Assembly (NCBI RefSeq): GCF_000275845.1
Contig: NW_006766907.1
Span: 73,774-98,000, forward strand
Source of the DNA: Dichomitus squalens LYAD-421 SS1
Taxonomy: Eukaryota > Basidiomycota > Agaricomycetes > Polyporales > Polyporaceae
Length of the DNA stretch: 24,227 nucleotides
Reading direction: 5' to 3'
Within the stretch, counting starts at the first letter, position 1. Each line of letters opens with the position of its first letter. Positions 1 through 9,984 of this stretch are shown piece by piece. The position numbers were made by a program, and so were the translations under genes. The notes beneath the pieces were generated by a model, which saw only the letters and a program-made list of their open reading frames with translations, did not search any database and was not told the origin of the DNA.

Positions 1-460
1 GTGTGCTGGCACAAGAGATGGGGAGCAGGGTGGACTCAAAGTCGTACACCTGGTAGTATGTGTGCAACTCTGAGTTGGACACAGGGGAGTGGTGGTGTGA
101 TGAGGAGTAAGAACTCAGCTGCAGGAGCCAGGGCTCATAACCTAAGAGATCCTGTACAGAGGACTCTCAGTCTAGTGGGAAGATCACTGACTGTATTAGG
201 ACTATACCTGTACAGAGGACTCTAAGAACCATATGAGTACAGTATAGTATGGGAATAGAAGATGAACATACCTCAGTCTAGTGGGAAGATCACTGACTGA
301 GGAAAGGAAGGAGCGAAGCCAGCACTGTCTACAGCGCTGGCAGGTGGCAGTGCTTGTCTACTATAACAGGAAGGTAAGGTAATCTAATCTAATCTGACAC
401 GTCACCTGACCGCATTCCGACAGGGCAGTCTATCGAAAATGTCTCCACACAGGAGGGCAT
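1..460. repeat. Short duplicated sequences, probable decayed mobile-element end
   Basis: No gene is recognised here. Two short sequences occur twice in direct orientation. One is a 17-base sequence beginning cctgtacagagg at 151-167 and 207-223. The other is a 28-base sequence beginning ctcagtctagtgggaag at 165-192 and 272-299. A short taatc/aatct run lies near 378-398. Interspersed duplications like these are common at ends or untranslated parts of fungal retroelements, but no LTR boundary, primer site or polyprotein can be seen, so the assignment is only a guess. The 74-codon open frame at the left edge has no recognisable content. Confidence 0.35.
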
Positions 461-1098
461 CCGCGTTATGCTCGCTCCATATACGCAATGTCAGGCATCG
501 CTGTCTCGGCTCTCCTCGCTGGCTCATGTGATCCACCAGCTCACCTTGGACATGGATGCTCTAAGTGACCCCGCTGCGCTGCTTGATGTACTTGCCATCA
601 ATCATCCTCCTCTCCGCGAAACCCTTGATGTACACCGTGACCTGCCCCTCGAACGCATCCGAGGAGACTCTGTCCGGCCTTCCCGAGTCCACCTATGGGG
701 TTGAGCTCGTCTGGCGAAGGGCCGGCGCTCTGTGGCACGTCATTGTGTCTAGCGTCTCGGCTCTCGTGCTGGTTAGTGTGCTGCTTGTTGTCGCTAGAGC
801 TGTAGTCTTGCAACCGGAATTGAATCTGAGGTGAAGTCTAGTTTGGTCGTCTGGCATACTAGTCGTTGGTCAAAAAACGATGTGAGTCGTGAATATGAGA
901 GTGACGCGTATACATGGACCTGCTACGCTGACACGGATGCGGTCTCGGTAGAAGTGCGGTGGTTGGCGGACGAGTAGACTGCATCCCGCGGTAGCTCTCT
1001 GGCCGCTGGCTACCGCGAGCGGCTTCGGAAGGCTCGGCAAATGCCGACGGTGTGAGATACAGAAGCGCACGTACGCGGGCTCCATAGTTGCGAAGACA
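461..1098. other. Intergenic region with an unassigned ORF that has one hydrophobic segment
   Basis: The only notable reading frame is on the plus strand at 565-834 (89 codons). It ends with a strongly hydrophobic stretch (ALWHVIVSSVSALVLVSVLL) that could be one transmembrane helix. An overlapping frame at 468-704 is also open, and neither matches a family I know. It may be a fragment of a membrane-protein gene or chance. The part from about 840 to 1098 lies beyond the stop codon of the minus-strand TPR gene and would contain its 3' untranslated region; no other signal is seen. Confidence 0.25.
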
Positions 1099-2649
1099 CT
1101 AAGCAGTCTTCGTGCCTCCCCCAACAGCTGTGCTTGACAAGGGATCTCCAGCCTGTACACCAGCGGCGCGCTCTAGCCTCCGCAGCGCACCACGAGCCTC
1201 CATAGCGCCTGCACGCATCCCAATACTTCTCGCTTGTTCGAGACTCTCTTGGTAGGACTTCCGCGCGTCATCGATCTTGCCACCCATCTACGTGAAATTA
1301 TGCATTGCCGTCAACGCAGACGCCAACTATCAGCATTGTGGAATACCAACACACCTCCAGCAACGCCCCCAGATTGAACATGGCCGCAGCAAGCGTCTGC
1401 TCGCAGAGTGCCATAGCCTCAGGATCTTTCGCAGATCCCGGCAACTCGCGGGTCTTCTGAATGACACTGTGCGCCTGGCGTGCCCATGATTCGGCACCCT
1501 TCAAGTTGGCTTGCGACATGAGGTCGGAGAGATTGTTCATGATCTGGGCAGCCCGACACCGGTCCTCGACAGACGTCGACGCGCCTGCCTTCCCATTCGG
1601 TGGCTTCATGAGCATCCCAATCGCTTGGAGGTAGAGCGTGGTAGCATAGCTGTTGATCAGTGGCGTAAATGATCATTCAAGAGAGAGTTCGATGCAAGGA
1701 AACGTACTCGGGCTTGCCCTCCCGCGCATAGAACCGGCCCAACGCCTCCAGCGGCGCCGCGACGTCCACCTTCCGCACCCACCACGGCAACTCCAGCTCC
1801 GCTAGCATCGCACCCACTTCGTCCTCCTCAGCCCGCTCCTTCCCCTTTCCCTCCACTTCGATGCCCGCTTCTCCGTCCTTGATGACCCGCAAGACCTCCT
1901 CCACGGCGAACGTCAAGAATTCCTCTGTCTCCTCTGGACCTCGCTGGTACACCTCTGCCACCTCGCCTAGCTTGTGTGCGAGTGCAACGGCACGCATGCG
2001 CTCCCGCCCGGACAGCTTCTTCGTCGCTTGCGCCGCCCGGAGCTGCGCCAAGGCGATGGAGTACGTCTCGTAAGCGTCGAATGGGCGATTGGACGCCTCC
2101 AGGACTTCAGCGAGGGCAACCGCTATCCCAGAGAGTTTGAGGTATGGCTCGGAGGTGAACGCGGAGATAGGAAGGGTTTGCGCCGTCTTCCATGCTCTAA
2201 GGACGTCGCGCACACATCAGACATGCCGAGAGAGGGAAAACGAGAAAAACATACCGACGAATGTACCTTTCGCTCAGCTCTAAGTCACCTTGGTTCTTCG
2301 CCTTGATGCCTGCTCGGAGGTCCCCGCGCACTTCTGGCGGCCACGTCGTGAACGTGGTGTAGAACTGGTACCTTCATAACCAACGCGCGCAGACTCAGCT
2401 CAAGAGCACGTACGGTAGATGCACTGGCCAGACCCACAGCCCATATGCGGTCGACGCGATACCGACGCCCATGAGGATGCCAAAGACCGTCGAGATGCGC
2501 GAGTTGGACTGCAGCCACGACGAGGCGGGGTTCGTTGCGTAGCACCGACGCGAGGCCGCTACAGTTAGATGTGGCGGCGTTCTCGCAGTAGGAACAACGT
2601 GTTTTCTGGCCTTGACAGCCTGTTGTCTGGCTATCTGTCGGGCGAGCAT
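1099..2649 (-). CDS. Mitochondrial TPR-repeat protein, Mgr3-like (five exons)
   Basis: Five exons join in frame: 2649-2414, 2371-2255, 2196-1708, 1649-1355 and 1287-1099, giving 441 residues. The introns are 42, 58, 58 and 67 nt and all are GT-AG. The N terminus is rich in Arg and Lys, with RRCYATNPASS near residues 34-44, like a mitochondrial presequence. One transmembrane helix follows (about 54-76, VFGILMGVGIASTAYGLWVW). The rest is helical and TPR-like: FYTTFTTWPPEVRGDLRAG, a segment on YETYSIALAQLRAAQ, ESWARQAHSVIQKT, and a last repeat DARKSYQESLEQARSIGMR. This layout matches fungal Mgr3-type proteins, which in yeast help deliver substrates to the inner-membrane i-AAA protease. The family call rests on architecture and recognised sequence style. 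The start at 2649 is the first ATG that gives a presequence; an upstream exon cannot be excluded. Confidence 0.8.
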
Positions 2650-3096
2650 CCTCGAGCGATCGCAGTAGGTATAGAGGCAGTTTGTCTGCGATGACGCCGG
2701 TGGGGACGGCGCATTTGTTACAGCACGAGCGCTGGAGAAGCGCAGGCGCGGTTCTTGCCGGTGGCTTCCTGCAGGTTGTCCTCATCCGTTCAGTTGGTGT
2801 GATCTATCGTCCCAATGTCTGCTTGGGGAATTGTTTCAGAGTCCTTGGTACCGCCCGGTCGGGCAGTCTTCAGAATTGATTGAGATTGACGTCACCTTCT
2901 CGCTCGAAATTGATTTAAGTCGTGCCACAAAACGACAGTGTATATGACTATGTATTAGTTTTGGAGCCTCCACGGTCAGGTCACCGGGTCGTGTTATATT
3001 TCGAGTACAACAAGGAATGACGATCTACACCCAATGAAAATCCGTATGGTACACTCTTCCCCCTTTTGAATTTATACTACAAATAAGAATAACCGC
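2650..3096. other. Intergenic region upstream of the TPR gene
   Basis: These 447 bases lie between the start of the minus-strand TPR gene and the stop codon of the next minus-strand gene. They must hold the promoter of the TPR gene and the 3' untranslated part of the membrane-protein gene. The open frame that crosses 2649-2785 on the minus strand is not in the TPR frame. No clear TATA box, repeat or RNA gene was recognised. Confidence 0.5.
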
Positions 3097-4340
3097 TCAC
3101 GCAGCGAACCCATCGTCCGGTAGAGGCTTCATCTCCAAGGACTCGTCGCCATCGGAGGGATAGCCCTTCGTGCCCCTATCCCCGTTGGCGCCGTTGCCCA
3201 AGGAGACGCCGTACTTCATGGGACCATCCTGCACGGTATATCGAGTTGTCGAAGTCCATACCACGGGCGTCACCGTATTTGGTTTGGTCGACAGTAGTGA
3301 AGACTCTACGGTGAGTCCGAGCATGACACGGATAATAATCAGCGTCGGCGCGATACCCTGAGGGAACACGTCAGTCGATGCGCCCACAACAGGTCAACGG
3401 AGGGAGCGGCGTGAGGAGACGTACGTAAATCTGCAACGCCATCACAGCGATGATGCCCTCGGACGGGTGGGGAATCGCGACCGTGACGACGTAAGTGAGC
3501 TGGGCGGCGAAGTACAGCGCACCGCTCTCGACGATGGTCGCTATCGCGCTCCGCGCGATGCTGCGTCCGGCAAAGTGAGAAGTGTCCACACCAGGCGTCG
3601 GGCGCGCCATCCACCAGATCTTCCCGATGATAAGACCGGTAGCGATCGCGTTAGTGCACAAGGGGAGTGCGTAGCCGGCGATGGTGATTGACAGCGTCTC
3701 GGCGGGCGGCGCAGGCGAACTCGGGTCTTCCGTGACAACGAAGTGGACGACCTCCATGATGCACGCTGATACATACGCCGGTTGAGAGGGACGAAAGGGC
3801 TGTCGCGGGAAGATCACTCACCGAAACCAGCAACAGCGCACAGGGACGGAAGCAGGATGATCCACCAGTTCCTCCCCCATATGACCCACAAACGATAGAT
3901 CAGGATGTAGTCTCCGAGAAGGTCACATAGCGAGATGAAGATGTCGGCGGCCACAAGCTGCGATGTTTCCCTCGCGTATCCTTGGACACCGGTCGTGGCC
4001 TGAGAGCTTGGGTTAAGCACCGCTCAGCGCGAGGATCACGTTGTGAACGTACCAAAGTCGTAACGAAATGATAGAACTCCAGCGCCCAATGGACAGTGCA
4101 CAAGATGAACAGTGCACAATGGGCGAGGACAACAGGTCGCGACAAGTGGCTCGCTTCTCTCCGCGTACGCAGTAGCACGATCGACACGAAGAATAGGATG
4201 GTGTTGATGCCTGAATGTCGAGGAAACGATACTCAGTATGAGGTCAGCACGAGATCCAAGGAACGTGGCATACCCCAGAGCGCGGACTCGCTCCCGAAGC
4301 CAATCAATGCTGCTAAGTCGTCATTCAAAGGACTCAACAT
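3097..4340 (-). CDS. Agaricomycete seven-transmembrane protein of unknown function (five exons)
   Basis: Exons 4340-4274, 4210-4053, 3999-3822, 3765-3425 and 3357-3097 join in frame to 334 residues. The introns are 63, 53, 56 and 67 nt with good GT-AG ends. About seven hydrophobic helices are visible near residues 8-35, 46-70, 91-112, 117-137, 158-184, 206-228 and 231-258. They include IYRLWVIWGRNWWIILLP, a hallmark of a large uncharacterised membrane-protein family in Agaricomycetes, and the later ATIVESGALYFAAQLTYVV. The C-terminal tail is hydrophilic and acidic (SDGDESLEMKPLPDD). The family has a receptor-like topology, but I know of no ligand or partner. An in-frame ATG at 4430 would add 30 polar residues; the start at 4340 is preferred because paralogues usually begin just before the first helix. 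Confidence 0.8.
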
Positions 4341-5940
4341 GTTGACTGCCAGGGGAGAGGGGGAGGCGTTGATCGGATCCAGTATGTCGAGGCGATCAGC
4401 CCTTAAGACCGTTGGAGTATTGCCAGCCATGTACGCTCTCTCTTGACTGTCGGCAGGCACGAAATGGACGACTGACAGAAGGCGATCGATCACCGACCGA
4501 ATGTCACGAGGATTTTCGAAGAAAATGTCGCGGTTTGCGGTCGTATGCCGGTGCACTAGCTGGGCACGCCACAGGCCCAAGACCGATTGCGGAATACTGT
4601 CAGAAGCGAGAGGTTGATAAGGACGATGCACGACCACTCACCGTGAAAGTTTCCCGGCGTGGCTTTTGTAAGTAGGTACAGTGCCAGCTTGGATATAGCT
4701 GAGTACAACGCACGATACTACTAAGCGACACGAGCGACGAGGCACAGATACAGGTGCCAGTGCTGGTGTGGGGGGCTTACACATGTACCCCAAGCCTGCA
4801 CGACTGAGCGCGAAACTAGAATCGCGGAGTGCCACATGAAAAGTCGTGCGGGGTACAACGTTCACCCGGTTAATCACCGCCTTACGAGGGCGATATCGGT
4901 TTGGCCGGAAAGGCGCTCTGTGGTGGTTGTGTTCAGCCGGGCGCTTCATTCTGAGTTCCTGCCCCTGGGCCGGGTTCGGACTCGACTCGGATTCGGATCA
5001 AGCCTCCTTTGCTCAGAATCCCGGCAGATTTTCCCCGGTATCGGCGCAAGCACTCGTTAAGCGCCAGGGCAACTGCTCCGGAGTCCAGCTTGCTCCCCCT
5101 GGCCGGGTCGCAATGAGGGAGCTGTATAAGCTAATCAGCATTCTCGTCCGGCGTCCCACTGAATCAATGCAAAAACAGAACAAGTCTGCGAACCAGAGGT
5201 TCCCCGGATCACCGGGCAGGCTGAACGATGTGGCCGAACAGTTGTCGTCTTTATGGGAAGCAACTCGGTCTACACAAAACAAAGTTTAAATACAACTTGC
5301 TGTGGCGTGGTCTAGAATTCGCCGTCGGACCCGAGAGATCACCTACGTGTGCATGCACGCAAGGACCATTCGAGTGCCCGGACGCCGCGCTGAAAGCTGG
5401 TGAAAGGCTAGACGATTTCGACATGAGCCGTTGGAAACGCGTAATACCCAGACCATGGTGATTTTCGGAAAATCACAAAGCCCTACGTAGGCGTATGCGC
5501 AGTCAGAGTTACCATGTGCCTGCGCATGCGGTGCATGCGTCTCATGACACCAGGGCCCCCGCTTGCCCATCTACTGTATGCAAGATATGTACTTAGCTGC
5601 TGTTCCTCACGCCAGACGGACGTATCCGACGCGTGCGCTACACGATAACAACAATATATTGGTCGAAGCTCTAAGTGCAATCACTCACCTGCGCCGCTCA
5701 GTGCTTCTACTCCTGCCGAGCAATCAACGCGGCGTGGCTATCATGACATGCGGCTGTGGTGAAGATATGGCGACCAGCTGGAGGCGTCGTACAGCACCGG
5801 CCGCTAGTTGAGGGTGGAAGGAGACCGGTCGCAACAGTGGTGCATAGTCTGTGAAATGCAGTGAGAATTCATTGCGAGCAGATTGTAGGAACCGAAGGTG
5901 TTCGGACGCAGTGACAGGCGCTAGGACCTAGCCACGCCGG
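4341..5940. other. Gene-poor stretch, no supported gene
   Basis: This 1.6-kb stretch starts with the promoter region of the minus-strand membrane-protein gene. Several overlapping open frames of 65-147 codons occur on both strands, for example 4846-5289 on the plus strand. None shows a recognisable domain, a consistent composition or splice-linked continuation. A perfect 19-base palindrome (GTGATTTTC, g, GAAAATCAC) lies at 5458-5476. I see no RNA gene. Confidence 0.4.
5458..5476. repeat. Perfect 19-bp palindrome
   Basis: Arms GTGATTTTC and GAAAATCAC flank a single central G. The palindrome is isolated in a gene-poor stretch. It could be a protein-binding site or a mobile-element remnant, but nothing around it decides. 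Confidence 0.5.
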
Positions 5941-6690
5941 TCAAACCCGACGCCCTGCACGCCACAACGACGGCGCTTCTGCTTCCGACTCACCTGTAAT
6001 AGCCTTAGGGTTGGTGATTTCCCCACTGCTTGTCGGTTCCATCCGTGATCTAGCATGTCGATTCAAAGTGTTTGCCAGCTCTCCAAACTCCAGGATAGGA
6101 TGCAATCCGCTCACGATCGCCTCGACGGCGACGGCCTCCCGTATCCCCAGCTTTCTGCCTCGTTGTCCACGAAGGACTAGACCACTCTCCGGAAGCTTCG
6201 TCGTGAAGAGATCCCCGGCAAGGCGTCTGAGACTCTCAAGGACAATGAAGGACGCGTCGCTGAGCTCCAGGAGAAGATCGTTGTTTTCAAATTCTTGCAC
6301 AACGACGCGATATCGTCCATCCACAATCTTCTGACAGAAATACCAACGAAGATATTCGGCATGGTATGCCAAGTTCGTAGTGAGACTCCGAATCTTAGCG
6401 TTGGCCGTCGCTAGAGATTTATCTTTCGCGCTATGCCGGAGATTTGGGTGAGCACAGTGGCCAGCATCGTCGTCGACTGTTGCGCGCCCTCCGAGTCGAG
6501 CTGTCAGTGTCCCACGTATAGCCGCTCCGCGGTGCGCCTTTCCATCTCCATCAGGTACCCTCGGGACGACGAATCTGTGGTGCTCTGAAGGACCGTTGTG
6601 CTCGAGAAATAGGCGATTTGGAGATCCAGTCCTTTGATGGTACTTCCTCCGATCTACGTCACCTGACGACTCTTCTGTGCTCGCCGGCAT
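5941..6690 (-). CDS. Doubtful ORF with coiled-coil-like segment, possible gene relic
   Basis: A 249-codon open frame on the minus strand. Its middle part (ATANAKIRSLTTNLAYHAEY followed by a segment ending LSDASFIVLESLRRLAGD) has the charged and leucine-rich look of a coiled coil. The first 90 residues and the last 40 are of low complexity and look like arbitrary translation. No domain is recognised. The frame may preserve one exon of a decayed gene, or be a chance long frame in GC-rich DNA. No convincing splice continuation was found on either side. Confidence 0.28.
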   Translation of the reverse strand: MPASTEESSGDVDRRKYHQRTGSPNRLFLEHNGPSEHHRFVVPRVPDGDGKAHRGAAIRGTLTARLGGRATVDDDAGHCAHPNLRHSAKDKSLATANAKIRSLTTNLAYHAEYLRWYFCQKIVDGRYRVVVQEFENNDLLLELSDASFIVLESLRRLAGDLFTTKLPESGLVLRGQRGRKLGIREAVAVEAIVSGLHPILEFGELANTLNRHARSRMEPTSSGEITNPKAITGESEAEAPSLWRAGRRV

Positions 6691-7777
6691 GCATCATCTG
6701 ACCAGGCTCAAAGTAACAACTTCCGCAACCCCCGTTTACATACTCAATAAGTCTCCTGATCGTACACGGATGCTAACCTCCCGGTCTTGCGTTACCTCTA
6801 GATCGCCGCCACCTTGCTGCACCCTGCATGCTCGACTAGCTCTCTCGAAATTCTTGTGTTGGACGGGGAGCACGGCAATTATCGTGGCGTTACGAGTATA
6901 CTACACTCCTGTGGGAGGCTTACCTCGCTGGTGCTCATAAATATAGGAGACGACTCGCAGGTCCTGTCGCTAAGGTCTGTTAACCTCCCACACTTGCGTT
7001 ATCTCGCCCTGGTCACAACCCGCATTTTCTTAGAGATCGGGTTCAGGCAGCTACTTGACTCGCTCGTCTTTCCAAGCACTGCGTTTGTTCGTTTACAACG
7101 GCACGAACAAAGTTGGGACGGCTGCCTTCGCGATTGTGTCTGGCACGCCTTACTCAGGTCAAACCACGCCCAATGAGTTGCGTCTCGCCCGTTCGACCGT
7201 ATGGAGCTCAAGGACATCAGACCTGATGACATGGGCTACAACGCTCGCTTTCACGTGGACACATCAGCCGTCTCGTTCGCGAAGCACGTCGAATGCATGC
7301 TTCAGGACTGCATGCAGCGGCGCCGCCTTCCCTTCTGTGGTGGCCGTCGACGCGTATTCACACCACCCGCAATCGCCAAGTGATCTGTTCGGCAGCCTGG
7401 AATACCATGCTCGCCTCGCCCGACTGGAGATCTCCCCTAGAACCCGGAACGCGGCAGGGTCCCCGATGCTGTGTCTGTGGGCAACATCACCCTCGCCTGG
7501 ACCGTCTTCGTCTTAAGGTCGAAGGAGGAGACGGACCGGTTGGTAACTGCAGTGGATGACGTTGGAGGTAACCTTGCTGCCTATCTAGAGCAAAGCGGGG
7601 CAACGGTTTGTAAGCTGGAGCTGCATGGCGTCTGGAGAGTGGGGGGGGGAGTGTGACGGCGATTGGTCTGCGAACAAGCGTGCAGATCCGGGGCTGCTTA
7701 GGGAGTCGCTCAGGCGTTATCTTGAACTACTTGTAGAAGGGAGAGCTGGTTGTCGTCTAGATAGCAACATGATGTAA
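6677..7777 (+). pseudogene. Broken F-box/LRR-like gene
   Basis: Fragments in several frames resemble the leucine-rich part of agaricomycete F-box proteins. They are SSLEILVLDG, RLTSLVLINIGDDS and VNLPHLRYLALVTTRIF in the frame from 6814, then NITLAWTVFVLRSKEETDRL in the frame from 7471, and a C-terminal helix DPGLLRESLRRYLELLVEG ending at the stop at 7775-7777. The second and third pieces are separated by a change of frame at a run of nine G (7641-7649). The piece at 6677-6770 meets an in-frame TAG at about 6800 before the leucine-rich part, unless a CTAAC...TAG intron removes it. No F-box is visible. The family call is by LRR style only; indels rather than introns seem to explain most breaks. 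Confidence 0.4.
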
Positions 7778-8544
7778 ATTGTGCTTCTGGACAAGGGAGC
7801 CCCGCATATATTGGTCTGATGACAGTGTCTATTGTGTTATACGGCGCGCACTTGCACACAAGGATGGTGGCCGATCAAATCGAGGACATCGCCACCATGA
7901 GTGACTGACATTCACCAACGCCCGGTCTGTCGCACACATCGGACACAGACCCGTTCGTTATCATAAGTAGGAGCAGACCCTCCAAAAGTGTCCTCATCCG
8001 GATCAAGTGGCGTTCGCGCACGGCAGCGTTTGGAGGCAGCGGTCTGGAGGTCAGTTTCAACGTATCATCCCACAAATTCAAGATGAATCGTCATGCCGAC
8101 GTGCGCCACAGGAACTTGGGGAAGCAAGCCGGCACTTCCGCCTCGGACACATTGACTCGGAGCGGCTCGTCCTCCTCGGGGGGGTGGCCGGCCAGAACGT
8201 CGGAGTGACGGACGACCTGCTAAAGCATGTTTCGGGGCAACACACCCTCACTCTCGAGAAGCTGCCCTAGTGCGAAGACTCCGACGACGAAAACGACGAC
8301 GAACGCAAAACGGTCTTGAAGTCGGAGCCGTCTGAGTCCGGAGCCGCTGTCGTGACAACGGCGGGTGCGCCACCGCCGCCACCTCCGTCGCAAGGGACTG
8401 AGATATGTAGTAATAGCTGGCTCCTTTAAGGTCCCGTGAGCGACGCTGCTTCCTGAGTACTGTGCGCAGCAAACACTTACTTGAGACATCCCTGTTTGAC
8501 ACAGTGCACAGCCAGCCGCAGGTCCGAGCCAAGGTTCGGCCCAG
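7778..8544. other. Unassigned stretch with low-complexity acidic and proline-rich coding-like sequence
   Basis: On the plus strand the frame of 8007-8270 continues past its stop at 8268-8270 into CEDSDDENDDERKTVLKSEP and then a run of prolines (to about 8400). An acidic tail of this kind looks like real, perhaps interrupted, coding sequence. On the other strand 7875-8081 is open. I could not join these into a gene or name a family. Apart from this, nothing is seen. Confidence 0.25.
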
Positions 8545-9294
8545 ATGAAAATTTGGCCATGGGCGCGCTACGAGGCATATGATGTTCTGCCGCAAGCCGG
8601 ACATCTATCTCCTGCCTCCGAGCCACTGCCAGAAGCCACCGTATCCCTGCGGCTGATTCCTCAGTGGTCGTTTAGACATATCTACCCTGCATCGCAACCG
8701 AAGCCACAGGATGGTGGAGGACAAAGCATCACCTGGAACGTCTCAGCCAGTCCGGACGGGTGGCTCGTTGAGAAGGGCTCGAACTTCGAGCTATCCTACC
8801 TCTTCTGGGAAGCCTTCGCGCAGCGCGAGGTGAACGCCACAGCAAACTCGGCAACGGATCGGGAACGGACCCGGGCTGTGCCGAGTACTTTGACCCCGCT
8901 AACCCCTCGCTCTCTCCCGGCTCGTCCACCGCCGTGCTCCTCCCCTTCAAGGATCTCCTCTCGTACACAATGTGCTCAAGAGGCTCGCATTGCAAACGAC
9001 TGCACGGAACGACTTCATCACGTACTGGCTGCCTGCCCTGTCGAAGCAGCCGTACGTCGCGCTGCGCTTCCTCCCGCAAAGCGTGTAAGTTATGCGCAGG
9101 CGGCTGAGCTGGAGGTGGTGCTTGCCCTGGACATCGTGACGCGCGCCATGATGCTCTTCCTTGGGGTTGCTGCTGCTGAGGGTGACCGGTGGGCCGCCGC
9201 TCGTGAGCGTGTTGGGGAGGTTAATTGGGCGAAATTGGTTGTCATGGACGCCGAGACATCGCTGGATGCGGATCGCTTCAGGGTGCTCGAATAG
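8545..9294 (+). pseudogene. Pseudogene of an uncharacterised fungal protein family (IPQWSF type)
   Basis: The first 90 codons read well: LPQAGHLSPASEPLP, ATVSLRLIPQWSFRHIYPAS, ITWNVSASPDGWLVEKGS, NFELSYLFWEA. They resemble a fungal family of about 250-300 residues with no known function. Around 8830-8880 sense passes to a second frame (GCAEYFDPANPSLSP, AVLLPFKDLLSYT). Near 8970 it passes to a third frame (VLKRLALQTTARNDFITYWL, PYVALRFLPQSV), which meets TAA just after 9088. It then returns to the first frame for ALDIVTRAMMLFLGV up to the stop before 9295. The full open frame from 8545 is therefore an accident that bridges shadow sequence. Three frame changes without usable introns point to a pseudogene or a very error-rich assembly. 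Confidence 0.65.
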
Positions 9295-9984
9295 AGTTGT
9301 TCTGAAAAACAATAATCACACATTTGTCATTTGTCAGCGCTCCCAATGTAGATCTTATAACAGATACCTTGACTCACCCGAACAGGTTATACGCGCTCAC
9401 CCCGAGGTCGGCATCGTAAGTAACTGCCCCTCGCTCGCTCGCACGGTTCTTGCAGGGGGCCAGGAGACAAACCTACTCTTACTCTACCTGATAGTGCGAC
9501 AGAAGTGGCCTCGTGTTTCCGTGCAGGGCTGACCTTGCCTTCGCTGGGAAGCGCGAGCGCCTGGACAGGGTAAGTGTGGAGCGCTCCACGCAATGCTGAG
9601 ATGAACTAGGTCCAATGCCGTGAGATAATGCGTTCAGAACAACTCTAATGGGGCGGGATGGAAGTCTTCTGAGAATGTCGCAGAAGACGAGCGGCCTTCA
9701 GGTTAGCCCTGTCTCGATAAGTACGTTTTGCAATGATAGCACTCGAGTCGTGGAGAGTAAGGAGCGGAGGATACCAGTATTGCGCGCTTCCGGACGACGC
9801 GGTCGCGTACATAGGAGTCGGACGCGTCGAGCGTGACGCGATACATAATTATTCGGCGCTCAATAACCAGGTACACTCCTTTGCTCCTTTCTGTCATTTG
9901 ACTGACACCGATACATTGTTGCCACCAGCCCCCTCCATCTCTACCTCAAGCACTCTATACTGAAGAACTGACGGGCAAGTAGGC
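9295..9984. other. Intergenic region upstream of DUF7918 gene A
   Basis: About 690 bases without a recognisable gene. The last 70 bases before the ATG at 9985 are rich in pyrimidines (ccagccccctccatctctac), as is common in fungal promoters and leaders. No TATA box, repeat or RNA gene was recognised. Confidence 0.45.

Noticed and set aside
4846..5289. 147-codon plus-strand ORF as a gene
   Set aside because: No recognisable domain, no splice partners, and competing open frames on both strands of this GC-rich stretch.
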